A DNA stretch of 64,000 bases from Salivita marina (GCA_038144425.1 JAYQNS010000002.1:62001-126000), one strand, 5' to 3'. Positions 9,584 through 18,147 are shown, counted from the stretch's first letter. The notes: generated by a model from the letters alone, not told the origin. Translations and numbers: made by a program.

Positions 9584-10118
9584 ATGAGTCTCTCCTAGTG
9601 TCTCCCCCGGGCCCCGGGCCCCGGAGGAAGTAAACGTTGTCATCGAAATCCCCGCAGCTACGGGGCCAGTGAAGTACGAAGTGGACAAGGTCACCGGCGC
9701 CATCTTCGTTGACCGTTTCATGGCTACGCCGATGTTCTATCCCTGCAACTATGGCTACGTGCCGGAGACCCTCGCGGAGGACGGGGACCCCGCCGACGTG
9801 TTGGTGGTCACCCCCTACCCTCTGCTGCCTGGCTCGGTGATCGTCGCTAAGCCCGTGGGCGTGCTGCGCATGGAAGATGAGTCCGGCTACGACGCTAAGA
9901 TCCTCGCCGTTCCTCCGGCCAAGCTCACTGCTGAATACGCGGACGTCGAGGAAATCACTGATCTCCCGAACACCCTGCGCCAGCGCATCGAACACTTCTT
10001 TGAGCACTATAAAGATCTCGAGCCCGGGAAGTGGGTGCGTCTTTCTGGCTGGGGGGACGGGGAGGAGGCTCGGCAGGTAATCCGGGACGCTATCGAGCGC
10101 CACAAGGGCGCCCAGTAG
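9584..10118 (+). CDS. ppa: Soluble inorganic pyrophosphatase, frame break near the start
   Basis: Family I pyrophosphatase, hydrolysing PPi to phosphate in the cytoplasm. The frame from about 9597 reads NVVIEIPAATGPVKYEVDK, then IFVDRFMATPMFYPCNYGYV and DGDPADVLV, with the Glu, Lys, Tyr and Asp residues that bind metal and PPi. No ATG, GTG or TTG start lies in this frame upstream of GTG 9669, and starting there would delete the conserved first strand. ATG 9584 (reading MSL) lies just upstream in a different frame. Removing one base between 9590 and 9596 joins them into MSLPSVSPG... of normal length (about 177 residues). I therefore annotate the whole gene with a single-base break, probably a sequence error. 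Confidence 0.85.
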
Positions 10119-10141
10119 GATTCGGTCGGCGTGCCTCGGGC

Positions 10142-11176
10142 CTAGCCCTGAGCGAGGAGATCCCGCAGGTCGCTGATGGCCGCATTGGCCCGGGCGATGT
10201 GGGAGGCCATGACCAAGCTGTGGTTGGCTAGGAAGCCAAAGCCTGTGCCGTTAACGATCATGGGGCTCCAGATGGGGTCCTGGGTGGGTTCGAGATCGCG
10301 GATAATTTGCTGAAGGCTCACCAGCGCGTTCTTGTTGACCAGCACGTCATGAAAGTCGCGTTCCACAGCCCGAAGCAGGTGAAGGAGCGCCCAGCTTTGC
10401 CCTCGCGCTTCATAAAAGACGTCGTCAATTTCCAGCCAAGGTGTTTTCTCTGCGCTTTCCCGGGGCCGGGCTGTGGCCTGTCGAGCCGATGGGTCCCCGG
10501 CCAAGGCCGTATCCAGTTGGCGCCGCCCTACGGCATTTGAGAGGCGCTGGGACAAGGATCCAAGGCGCGTGTCCACCGTAGCCAGCCAGGCGCGAAGGTT
10601 ATCGGCCCGGGCATAGAACTGGGCATTGGGCTGCTGGGGATCGGAGAGTCGCGCGAGGTAGTCCTCGAGCAGCCGCGCCCCGTCTCGGTACTCGTCTTCC
10701 GTTTGGGGAAAGAGCCAGGAGCTATTGTCGAAGAAAAATTTCCCCTCGGCTTCTGCCAGGGCCGGGTCCTCAGCGGACTGGGATTGGGCCCGGGAGAGAT
10801 CGTTGCGCATGATGCGAGCCATATCCCGAATCTGGACCAGCACCCCGAACTCCCAGTTCGGGAGATTATCCACCAGGGCCCCCGGGGGTAGGAGGTCGTT
10901 TGATAGATAGCCCCCAGGCTTGTCGAGGAGGGTTTGAGACAGGGCGAGCAGGGTGTGGGTCGTCAGGTAGCCGGTGACCAGGGGGCGTTGTTGCGCTTCA
11001 GCGTGAGCTCGGGCCTCCGCCTCCACGGAAAATGGGGCGGGCTCTTGGCTCCACCACCAGCCAAGGGCCGTGAGTCCCAGGAAAATAAGGCCCGCGGCCC
11101 CTAATCCGAGGCGCAGGGGCCAGCGCGAAGGGGCGGGTCTTGAGGGGGTGGTTGTGTCGGTATGGGTGTCGTCCAT
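10142..11176 (-). CDS. DUF2333 family membrane-anchored protein
   Basis: A 344-residue protein with a short polar N-terminus, one membrane anchor (LGLGAAGLIFLGLTALGWW, residues about 26-45) and a long soluble, helix-rich remainder. NLPNWEFGVLVQIRDM and EGKFFFDNSSWLFPQ are characteristic of the DUF2333 family of gammaproteobacteria. Its function is unknown. The protein should sit in the inner membrane facing the periplasm. It lies 9 bases downstream of the PCu(A)C chaperone gene on the same strand, so the two are probably cotranscribed. Confidence 0.82.
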   Translation of the reverse strand: MDDTHTDTTTPSRPAPSRWPLRLGLGAAGLIFLGLTALGWWWSQEPAPFSVEAEARAHAEAQQRPLVTGYLTTHTLLALSQTLLDKPGGYLSNDLLPPGALVDNLPNWEFGVLVQIRDMARIMRNDLSRAQSQSAEDPALAEAEGKFFFDNSSWLFPQTEDEYRDGARLLEDYLARLSDPQQPNAQFYARADNLRAWLATVDTRLGSLSQRLSNAVGRRQLDTALAGDPSARQATARPRESAEKTPWLEIDDVFYEARGQSWALLHLLRAVERDFHDVLVNKNALVSLQQIIRDLEPTQDPIWSPMIVNGTGFGFLANHSLVMASHIARANAAISDLRDLLAQG

Positions 11177-11185
11177 GGTGATCTC

Positions 11186-11629
11186 CTAGCGCTCCCGGAG
11201 GGGGAAGGTCGCGGTGTAGCGCATGTTATTGGCACCGATCAGCGTGATCTCTCCGAGTTCTCCCTCCGCCGGCGGCGCCCAGCCAAACAGCATGAGGTGA
11301 TCGCCGCCGGGAGCGAAGCGCCGGGTCTCTCCGGCCTTAAGGCTTATCGTTGGGAGTTGCCGCATGCGCATCAGGTCCCCGTCCCGAACCATGGTGTGGA
11401 ACTCCACGCGCTGAGCCAGGGGGCTTTCTGCCGCAATCAGCGTTACCGGCGCCGTGGCGTTTAGGGTCAGGTAGGCAGCACTCCGATCCTGGCCTGGGGG
11501 CGGAAGGCGGATCCAGCCCTCGCTTAGGGTCAGGGCAGAGGGCGCTTCCCCGGCGGGGGCACAGCCCGCGACGCTAGCGATCAGGGCGGCAAGCAGGGTG
11601 GCCAGGCAGGGTGCGCGAAGTGCGTTCAT
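11186..11629 (-). CDS. PCu(A)C-family periplasmic copper chaperone, lipoprotein
   Basis: About 147 residues. The N-terminus is a signal peptide ending in a lipobox, SVAGC, so the mature protein is probably lipid-anchored. The copper site of the PCu(A)C family is visible: VEFHTMVRDGDLMRMRQL followed by GGDHLMLFGW, i.e. His and Met pairs spaced as in the H(M)X10MX21HXM pattern. Such proteins deliver Cu(I) to cytochrome oxidase in the periplasm. The frame is open upstream to 11797, but ATG 11627-11629 is the only start giving a signal peptide. Divergent from dsbD, whose product also acts in the envelope. Confidence 0.88.
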   Translation of the reverse strand: MNALRAPCLATLLAALIASVAGCAPAGEAPSALTLSEGWIRLPPPGQDRSAAYLTLNATAPVTLIAAESPLAQRVEFHTMVRDGDLMRMRQLPTISLKAGETRRFAPGGDHLMLFGWAPPAEGELGEITLIGANNMRYTATFPLRER

Positions 11630-11766
11630 AGGGTGGGGCTCCAAGGGAGGCTCACGGGACTTTCGTAGTTTCTGGGGGTCAAGTTTACGGGGCGAGGGCT
11701 GCGCCGTCAGGGGGCTAGAACTGCTATTCTGCGCAGTCGAAGCCACTCTGAGGTTGTGCAAGCGCC

Positions 11767-13587
11767 GTGAGCCTTCTCCGCCGCCTTCTGTTGCCATTGC
11801 TTCTGGCGCTCGGGACCACCCTAGCGGCGGGCCCCTTTGGCGGGCCCAGCGCCCCGGGCTTTAGCGCCAGCGGTGACTTTCTGCCCGTCGATGAGGCCTT
11901 CGTCGTGGGGGCGTCGGTGGCCTCTTCGCCGCGGGTCTTCTGGCAAATTCACCCGGGCTATTACCTATACCGCGGGCGCCTGGCCTTTGCTCTGGAGGGC
12001 GCGCCGGAGGCCCGGCTCGATACCAGCCTCCCTCCAGGTCTAGCGAAGGACGACCCCTACTTCGGCCCCGTGGAGGTGTTCTACAACGATCTCTCTGTGG
12101 CCTTCAGCCTTGAAGGCCCGGTGCCTCAGGACGCCATGCTACGCGTGAGCTACCAAGGCTGCGCCGATGCGGGGCTCTGCTATCCCCCGGAGACCCGTTG
12201 GATCGCGCTGGCGGGCGCCAAGGCGGGGACGGTTACGGCGTCGGGACCCGCTCAGCCTCCGTCGCAGAGCGACCGCGGGCCTCCAGTGTCCGCCGCGGCT
12301 CCGGAAGGCGCGTTGGCCTCGCGGCTGGCCCAGGGCTTTAGCCTAGGCACGCTCCTTCTTTTCTTTCTAGCGGGGATTGGGCTGGCGTTTACCCCCTGCG
12401 TGCTGCCCATGGTGCCCATTTTGTCGAGCATCATCGTGGGTCAGGGCGCTACAAGCAATGCTCGAAATATCCAGCTGACGCTGACCTACGTGCTCGCCAT
12501 GGCCGTCACCTACGCAGTCCTGGGCATGGTGGTCGGGGCCTTTGGGGGTGCCCTGAATCTTCATGGTTGGTTGCAAAGCCCCGGCGTGCTCGTGGTCTTC
12601 GCTGCGCTCTTTGCCCTGCTCGCCCTCGCAATGTTCGATGTATACACCCTTGAGCTTCCTGGGGGCCTCCAGCAATGGCTTGGTGCGCCCCGGGAAGGGG
12701 GAAGTTTGGGGTCCGTGGCCTTGCTTGGGGTGCTGTCGAGCTTGCTTGTTTCTCCCTGCGTCTCCGCCCCCCTCGCCGGCGCGCTCATTTTCATCAGTAC
12801 CACGGGCGATGCTGTCCTTGGGGGACTAGCGCTCTTTGCCCTCGCCCTCGGCATGGGCGTACCCCTGCTGCTGGTGGGCGCAGGCGGTGGTGCCCTCTTG
12901 CCCAGGGTCGGTGCTTGGATGAATGGCGTGAAGAAGGCCTTCGGCGTGGGGCTGCTTGGTGTTTCAGTTTGGCTTCTGGAACGCGTTCTGCCTGGCCCCG
13001 TGACTTTGCTTGCCTGGGCGGCGCTGGCTCTGGGTTCCGCGATCGCCTTGGGCGCGCTGGATTTCGCGCCGCGCCGAGGCTGGGGGGTTCTGGGGAAAAC
13101 TGCCGGGGTACTGCTTTTGGTAGCTGGGTTGGCCCTTGCCTGGGGGGGGCTTCAGGGTAACTCCGATCCCCTCCGGCCCCTTGGGCGCACGGCGGCGGAG
13201 CGGGCACCGGCTTTCGAAACCCTCGCCAGCTACGACGCCCTGCGCCAGCGACTGGCCGCCCGCATGCCCGGGAGCGCGCCGGTGGTGCTCGACCTTTATG
13301 CCGACTGGTGCATCGCCTGTAAGGTGATGGAACGCTCGATCTTCCCTGCGCCCCCCGTGGCCGAGGCGCTTGCACGCTTTGATCGCTGGCGCCTCGACCT
13401 CACCGCTAACACGGCGCAAGATCGCGCCCTGCTGGCCGATTATGGGCTCTTTGGCCCCCCGGCCCTTTTATTTTTTGATAGCCGAGGCCAGGAACTTCAG
13501 GCCTATCGGCTTCAGGGAGAGCCCGCCGTGGGCTCCCTGAGCCGCCACCTGCAGGCGGTGCTTGGCGCCGCCCCAGAGGGAGAGTAA
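11767..13587 (+). CDS. dsbD: Thiol:disulfide interchange protein DsbD
   Basis: The 606-residue protein carries electrons from cytoplasmic thioredoxin to the periplasm. All three domains and their cysteine pairs are visible. After a signal peptide, the N-terminal domain has YQGCADAGLCYPPE (residues about 130-143). The eight-helix core has FTPCVLPMVPIL and SPCVSAPLAGAL. The C-terminal thioredoxin-like domain has YADWCIACKVME near residue 517. The start is GTG 11767 (MSLLRRLLLPLLL), without a strong ribosome-binding site. aroQ begins 3 bases after its stop. Reduction of the envelope supports cytochrome maturation and copper handling, consistent with the divergent PCu(A)C gene. Confidence 0.95.
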   Translation: MSLLRRLLLPLLLALGTTLAAGPFGGPSAPGFSASGDFLPVDEAFVVGASVASSPRVFWQIHPGYYLYRGRLAFALEGAPEARLDTSLPPGLAKDDPYFGPVEVFYNDLSVAFSLEGPVPQDAMLRVSYQGCADAGLCYPPETRWIALAGAKAGTVTASGPAQPPSQSDRGPPVSAAAPEGALASRLAQGFSLGTLLLFFLAGIGLAFTPCVLPMVPILSSIIVGQGATSNARNIQLTLTYVLAMAVTYAVLGMVVGAFGGALNLHGWLQSPGVLVVFAALFALLALAMFDVYTLELPGGLQQWLGAPREGGSLGSVALLGVLSSLLVSPCVSAPLAGALIFISTTGDAVLGGLALFALALGMGVPLLLVGAGGGALLPRVGAWMNGVKKAFGVGLLGVSVWLLERVLPGPVTLLAWAALALGSAIALGALDFAPRRGWGVLGKTAGVLLLVAGLALAWGGLQGNSDPLRPLGRTAAERAPAFETLASYDALRQRLAARMPGSAPVVLDLYADWCIACKVMERSIFPAPPVAEALARFDRWRLDLTANTAQDRALLADYGLFGPPALLFFDSRGQELQAYRLQGEPAVGSLSRHLQAVLGAAPEGE

Positions 13588-13590
13588 GCA

Positions 13591-14049
13591 ATGAAAAAAC
13601 TGCTGCTGCTACACGGACCCAATTTGAATCTGCTGGGCAGCCGGGAGCCGGAGATCTACGGGCGCGCTACGCTCGCAGAAATCAATGCGGACTGCGAGGC
13701 CCGGGCTCAGGCCCAGGGCTGCGCGCTGGAGGCCTTCCAGAGTAATAGTGAAGGGGCTCTGCTCGACCGGGTTCACCAGGCGGCGCATGAGGGTGTTGCC
13801 CTGGTGATCATCAATCCTGGCGCCTTTACCCACACCAGCATCGCCCTGCGCGATGGGCTTCTGGGCGTGGCGCTGCCCTTTATCGAGGTGCATCTGTCCA
13901 ATGTGCATGCTCGCGAGTCCTTTCGCCGCCACTCCTACCTGTCCGATGTGGCGGTTGGCGTCATTACCGGTTTTGGGGTCCACTCCTACCTGATGGCAAT
14001 CGACGCGGCAGTGGCACGCCTCGGCGCGGATAAGGCCCCCCGTGGCTGA
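13591..14049 (+). CDS. aroQ: 3-dehydroquinate dehydratase, type II
   Basis: The 152-residue protein catalyses the third step of the shikimate pathway. The type II signature LLLHGPNLNLLGSREPEIYG opens the protein with its catalytic Tyr; QSNSEGALLDRVHQA, INPGAFTHTS and FIEVHLSNVHARE follow in the expected order. ATG 13591 lies directly after dsbD, with GAGGGAGAG as a ribosome-binding site inside the dsbD end. The stop overlaps the GTG start of prmA by 8 bases. In Pseudomonas and E. coli relatives accB and accC stand between aroQ and prmA; here they are absent. Confidence 0.96.
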   Translation: MKKLLLLHGPNLNLLGSREPEIYGRATLAEINADCEARAQAQGCALEAFQSNSEGALLDRVHQAAHEGVALVIINPGAFTHTSIALRDGLLGVALPFIEVHLSNVHARESFRRHSYLSDVAVGVITGFGVHSYLMAIDAAVARLGADKAPRG

Positions 14050-14971
14050 CGGCTGGCTGCGTGCCCAGCTGAGCGTATCCGATGGCCTCGCGGAGGCCGT
14101 TGCGGATTGGCTCGAAGCGCAGGGCGCCACTGCTGTAAGCCTTGAGGATGCGAAGGACCAGCCGTTGCTCGAGCCGCCCCCAGGGGCCATGCCTTTATGG
14201 CAGGAAGTTGTGGTTTCTGGACTATTTCCCTTTGACGATGCTTTAGCGCCCCAGCTCCGGGAAGCCCTTGCGGCATGGCAGGTGGCTGAGGGGCAAAGCT
14301 TGCCGCCCCTTTCCATGACGCCTTTGGAAGAGGCTGACTGGATTCGCGCCTGGGTTCAATTTGCCGTGCCCCTTCGTTTCAACGATCGCCTCGCCGTGGT
14401 GCCGGTGGATGACCAGGGGGTCGCGGTGGCGCCGCAGGTTTGCCCAGCGGCGGCAGAGGTGCGCCTTTCGCCGGGGCTGGCCTTTGGTACCGGCGGCCAT
14501 GCCACGACTCGCCAGTGTCTTGCGGCGATAGCGGAACGGACCTGGGCCGGGGAAAGGGTGCTGGATTTTGGCTGCGGCTCCGGGGTGCTGGCGCTGGCGG
14601 CCCTGGTTTGCGGGGCGGGCGAGGCTGTTGCGGTGGACCACGACCCCCAGGCCCTGGCGGCGACGGTGCGCAATGGGGTGGAGAGCGGCCTGGCCGATCG
14701 GCTGGTGGTGACGGAGGCGCTGCCGCCGGGCGCGCGCTTCGATGCGCTCTTGGCGAACGTGCTCGCCGGTCCCCTGGTCAGTCTGGCGCCGGAGCTCTTG
14801 CGGACCCTTAAGTCCGGCGCCCTGATCGTGCTATCGGGCATCCTGCCTTCCCAGGCAGAGGCCGTGGCCGAGGCCTGGGTTGGGGTGGAATTCGAACATC
14901 GGGAGGCTGACGGCTGGGTTTGCCTAGTGGGCACGGCTTCGGTGCACGGTGAGGAGGTCAGCCGTGGCTGA
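14042..14971 (+). CDS. prmA: Ribosomal protein L11 methyltransferase
   Basis: PrmA methylates ribosomal protein L11 with S-adenosylmethionine. The 309-residue protein has a substrate-recognition N-terminal half and a Rossmann methyltransferase half with VLDFGCGSGVLALAAL (SAM motif I, residues about 174-190) and LLANVLAGPLVSLAPELL, corresponding to the family's N-I/V-L-A motif. GTG 14042 lies inside the end of aroQ, so translation is probably coupled. The end overlaps the following thioesterase gene by 8 bases. Confidence 0.93.
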   Translation: MADGWLRAQLSVSDGLAEAVADWLEAQGATAVSLEDAKDQPLLEPPPGAMPLWQEVVVSGLFPFDDALAPQLREALAAWQVAEGQSLPPLSMTPLEEADWIRAWVQFAVPLRFNDRLAVVPVDDQGVAVAPQVCPAAAEVRLSPGLAFGTGGHATTRQCLAAIAERTWAGERVLDFGCGSGVLALAALVCGAGEAVAVDHDPQALAATVRNGVESGLADRLVVTEALPPGARFDALLANVLAGPLVSLAPELLRTLKSGALIVLSGILPSQAEAVAEAWVGVEFEHREADGWVCLVGTASVHGEEVSRG

Positions 14972-15377
14972 GGAAACAGCGCACTGCGTTGCTTGTAGCA
15001 CTACGAACCCGCAAAGCCTGGGCATGCGCTTTGAAATGCAGGGCGATCGGTGTCTGGGACATTACACCCCTACGGAAGATCACTGCGGTTGGCGGGGAGT
15101 AACCCACGGGGGCCTGCTTTTCACAGCCCTCGACGAGGTAATGGCGAACTGGCTCTGGCTCCAGGGCATGGCCGGCTTTACAGCGCGCTCCGAGGTGCGC
15201 TTCCGCGCCCCTGTGGCTACGGGGACCGCTCTCCGTCTTGAGGCCTGGTGTTTAAAGCAGCGAAAACGCGTGGTGGATCTTCAGGGGCAGGTTGTCGATG
15301 AGCGGAGCGGGCAGGTGGTGGCGGAGGCTGAAGCCCGCTTCATGCTTTTGGAAGGGCCGCCGACGCTGGGCGAGTAA
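14964..15377 (+). CDS. PaaI-like hotdog-fold thioesterase
   Basis: A 137-residue hotdog-fold protein. CVACSTTNPQSLGMRFE near the N-terminus resembles the Cys pair of the PaaI/HGG-motif acyl-CoA thioesterases, and WRGVTHGGLLFTALDEVMANW contains the HGG-type catalytic helix with its conserved Asp/Glu. The end is VDLQGQVVDERSGQVVAEAEARF, a strand typical of the fold. The GTG at 14964 with GAGGAGGT upstream is preferred to GTG 14949. The gene overlaps prmA and is probably translated with it. The substrate is unknown. It is not part of the usual gene set at this locus. Confidence 0.78.
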   Translation: MAEETAHCVACSTTNPQSLGMRFEMQGDRCLGHYTPTEDHCGWRGVTHGGLLFTALDEVMANWLWLQGMAGFTARSEVRFRAPVATGTALRLEAWCLKQRKRVVDLQGQVVDERSGQVVAEAEARFMLLEGPPTLGE

Positions 15378-15407
15378 GGCTCTCGCCAGCGCCGGCGCCG
15401 GGCCTCG

Positions 15408-16601
15408 CTAGGCGAGGCGTAGTACGTTGTCTGCTTCGTCCTGGGAGGCGGGCGGAGCCAAGGCAATGACGCGGGTTTTCGGCAGCGAGGTGAACTCGCT
15501 AGCGCTCGCCGCAGTGTAGGCGCCCATCATGGGGGCCACGATCAGCGCACCAATCGCCATTTCCCCCACGGGGAAGTCCTCGGCGATCACGTCCACGGAA
15601 TCGCAGGTCGGACCCGCCAGCACGCTGGCCTTGGGTTCGCCCTCCGCGTCCAGGGGGATGAGCGGGTAGTGGGTGTGATCGAAGATCTGCCCGCTGAAGG
15701 AGCCGTAAACCCCGTCATCCAGGTAGTACCACATCCGATCGCCCCGCTTGGCCCGACCCACCACGGTGGTGAGGCAGGTCATCGCCGGCGCGGCCAGATA
15801 GCGCCCGGGTTCGGCGATCACTTCCACATGCTCCGGCACAGCCTGAAGCGCTTCCCGAATCGGCGCACAGAACGCGTCGATGTCTTCCACGCTGCCGTCG
15901 TAGTTCGCCGGGAAGCCGCCGCCGATATCCAGCACGGTCATGCGGGCAAGGGCACCGGGCCGCCGTTCCCGAAGGAAAGGCAGGCACGCTTCGATGGCGC
16001 GGACGTGACGATGGCTGCCATCCACCTGGGAGCCCACGTGGAAGGACAGGCCCTTCACGTGAAGCCCGCGGGCATCGGCGGCCGCCAGAAGCGCCGGGAG
16101 CTCGCCGATCGCGCAGCCGAACTTCCGGGACAGGTCCACCCGAGCTGCGGGATTCGGGAAGCTTGCGCGAATCAGCACCGCGACGCGATGGCGATAGGGT
16201 ACGAGCTTCTCCAGCTCGTCGATGTTGTCGGCGACGAAGGTGGTGCATCCGTAGCGCAGGGCATCTTTGATGTCCTGGTCACGCTTGATGGGGTGGGTAT
16301 GGATCGTATCCGCCGCATCAATGAATAGCTTTTCCAGCATGGCGATTTCACCGCTCGTGGCGATATCGAAGGCGGCGCCTTCTTCCGCGAGGGTGGCCAC
16401 CATGGTCTCGTTAGGGAGGGCCTTGATGGCGTAGTGCAGGCGTACCCCGGGCAGAGCCTGGGTGAGCTTGCGGTACTGCATCCGTACTCGATCGCAATCG
16501 AGCACAAGCAGCGGGGAGCCGTACTGCGCTACCAGCGCTTTCCAATCGGGTCCAGCAGGTTCCAGCAAAACCGGCGTAGCAACGCCGAGCGCCTCGTTCA
16601 T
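15408..16601 (-). CDS. Ornithine decarboxylase, fold III (eukaryote-like) PLP enzyme
   Basis: The 397-residue protein decarboxylates ornithine (possibly also lysine) to the diamine. It has the alanine-racemase-fold signature: VRLHYAIKALPNETM with the PLP lysine near residue 59, LDIGGGFPANY, YYLDDGVYGSFSG and LAGPTCDSVDVIAEDF with the catalytic cysteine. GPTCD and YTAASASEF resemble ODC rather than diaminopimelate or arginine decarboxylase. It is not the bacterial fold I SpeC. ATG 16599-16601 overlaps the speE stop (ATGA), making it the last gene of a speD-speE-ODC operon that contains all steps from ornithine to spermidine. Confidence 0.9.
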   Translation of the reverse strand: MNEALGVATPVLLEPAGPDWKALVAQYGSPLLVLDCDRVRMQYRKLTQALPGVRLHYAIKALPNETMVATLAEEGAAFDIATSGEIAMLEKLFIDAADTIHTHPIKRDQDIKDALRYGCTTFVADNIDELEKLVPYRHRVAVLIRASFPNPAARVDLSRKFGCAIGELPALLAAADARGLHVKGLSFHVGSQVDGSHRHVRAIEACLPFLRERRPGALARMTVLDIGGGFPANYDGSVEDIDAFCAPIREALQAVPEHVEVIAEPGRYLAAPAMTCLTTVVGRAKRGDRMWYYLDDGVYGSFSGQIFDHTHYPLIPLDAEGEPKASVLAGPTCDSVDVIAEDFPVGEMAIGALIVAPMMGAYTAASASEFTSLPKTRVIALAPPASQDEADNVLRLA

Positions 16602-17452
16602 AGTCCGATCGCCTCCTCGACGAAACGGGGTAGTGCAAACGCACCACCATGCACCGCGGGGGTGTAATAACGGGTTTCGATGGCCGCGTCCTCGAAACGC
16701 CGGCTAAGAATCTCGATGGATTGCTGGCGAAGCGCAGGGGTCTGGCTTGCCCAGCCTAGGGTCATGAGTCCGCCGATGTAGGTCGGGACCGCCACCCCAT
16801 AAAAGTGCCAGTCCGCAAATAGGGCCCGGAAGGCGTGGGCCGTTTTGGAGACTTCATCTAGCTGCATGAACGGCACGCCATTCTGATTCACCATAACGCC
16901 GCCCTCGGCGAGGCAGCGGTTGCAATGGCCGTAAAACTGTTGCGTGAACAACACTTCCCCGGGCCCGATGGGGTCCGTGGAGTCGATCATGATGACGTCG
17001 AACCGCTCCTGGCAGTTGGCGACGAAGGCCGCGCCGTCATCAATGACGAGATGGAAGCGGGGGTCGTCGAAGGCGCCCTTGGAATGGTCCGGCAGCCAGG
17101 TTTTCGCCATTTCCACCACGGAGGCGTCGATTTCTACCTGGGTGACATGCGTAACGGAGCGATGTTTCAGCACCTCTCTGAGCAGGCCGCCATCGCCGCC
17201 GCCGATGATCAGCACGCGCTTCGCATTCCCATGGGCGAAAAGCGGTACGTGGGCCATCATCTCGTGGTAATAGAACTCGTCGCGCTCGGTGGTTTGGATG
17301 ATGCCGTCCAACGCCATCACGCGGCCAAACTTTGCATTGTGGAAGATCATCAGGTGCTGATGATCGGTCCGATGCTCGAAGTAGATCTCGTCAATGGCGA
17401 AGCGCTGGCCGTAGGCGTCGTAGAGCGATTCGGTGAAAGTGTTACGCGTCAT
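16598..17452 (-). CDS. speE: Spermidine synthase
   Basis: SpeE transfers an aminopropyl group from decarboxylated S-adenosylmethionine to putrescine. The 284-residue protein shows YHEMMAHVPLFAHGNAKRVL, the dcSAM loop IIGGGDGGLLREVLKH, and DVIMIDSTDPIGPGEVLFT with the catalytic Asp. It begins at ATG 17450-17452, inside the end of speD (11-base overlap), and ends by overlapping the decarboxylase start. Length and motif order are normal. Confidence 0.96.
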   Translation of the reverse strand: MTRNTFTESLYDAYGQRFAIDEIYFEHRTDHQHLMIFHNAKFGRVMALDGIIQTTERDEFYYHEMMAHVPLFAHGNAKRVLIIGGGDGGLLREVLKHRSVTHVTQVEIDASVVEMAKTWLPDHSKGAFDDPRFHLVIDDGAAFVANCQERFDVIMIDSTDPIGPGEVLFTQQFYGHCNRCLAEGGVMVNQNGVPFMQLDEVSKTAHAFRALFADWHFYGVAVPTYIGGLMTLGWASQTPALRQQSIEILSRRFEDAAIETRYYTPAVHGGAFALPRFVEEAIGL

Positions 17453-17918
17453 CGATCACGCCCCGCCGGTGTTCCGCCACCTCGTGCCGCTGCGGTGCAA
17501 AGGTTTTTCTCAGCGCTTCTACGCCAAGTTCGGGCTTTGCATCGCCGCACATGAAGATGTCGAAGGCCGCGTAGCCGCATTCAGGCCAGGTGTGCACGGA
17601 AATGTGCGACTCGGCCAAAACGGCAACGCCGGAAATACCACCGTTGGGAGTGAAATGGTGAAGATGGATGTGGAGGAGGGTAGCCCCGGAGACCTTGACC
17701 GCGCGGCGCATCGCCGTCTCCATTAGCTCGAGGTTATCGAGTTCCTGGGCGTCAAAGAAATCGACGATGAGGTGAGTGCCAGCGAAGACCATGCCATCGC
17801 GATGGACGAAGTGGTCTAGGCGTCCCTGTTCGGGGGTAAAGGTGCCGGTGTTGGCCCGGGGTCCTGGATCGTGGGGAACGGCATTGCCGCGGCCCACCCA
17901 TGCAGCCTCTGCTCGCAT
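17442..17918 (-). CDS. speD: S-adenosylmethionine decarboxylase proenzyme
   Basis: SpeD is made as a proenzyme that cleaves itself before a serine to create its pyruvoyl cofactor. The cleavage region is visible as VAVLAESHISVHTWPECGY, with Ser after Glu, about two thirds along the 158-residue sequence. The first 25 residues are an N-terminal extension before the conserved MVFAGTHLIVDFFDA core, so an internal start is possible, although no better start codon is seen. First gene of the spermidine operon and divergent from dusB. Confidence 0.93.
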   Translation of the reverse strand: MRAEAAWVGRGNAVPHDPGPRANTGTFTPEQGRLDHFVHRDGMVFAGTHLIVDFFDAQELDNLELMETAMRRAVKVSGATLLHIHLHHFTPNGGISGVAVLAESHISVHTWPECGYAAFDIFMCGDAKPELGVEALRKTFAPQRHEVAEHRRGVIDDA

Positions 17919-18088
17919 CGGTTACTCCTTTATCAAACGGCTCGCTTTCTGCTTAGCGGCGTCATCGAAGGAGCGCCGCATCGTCAGGGGTGCATAAAGC
18001 CTCATCTAGTGGCGAAGAGGCCCGCGATTGTACGGAAACGATCCCCCGCCGCAATGGTTTTTTTCACGGATTTTCAATCCCTCTCGGG

Positions 18089-18104
18089 GGCCATTAAAAT
18101 GGCC
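18089..18104. promoter_or_regulatory. Perfect inverted repeat upstream of dusB-fis
   Basis: A 16-bp palindrome, six paired bases on each side of TAAA (GGCCAT/ATGGCC), sits about 45 bases before the dusB start in the 229-bp region between speD and dusB. It contains a -10-like TTAAAAT. It could be an operator or a small RNA hairpin; which is unknown. Confidence 0.35.
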
Positions 18105-18147
18105 TGGATTCTCGGGGCCCAGCGGTGCCCCTCCGGAGGCTAAACCC

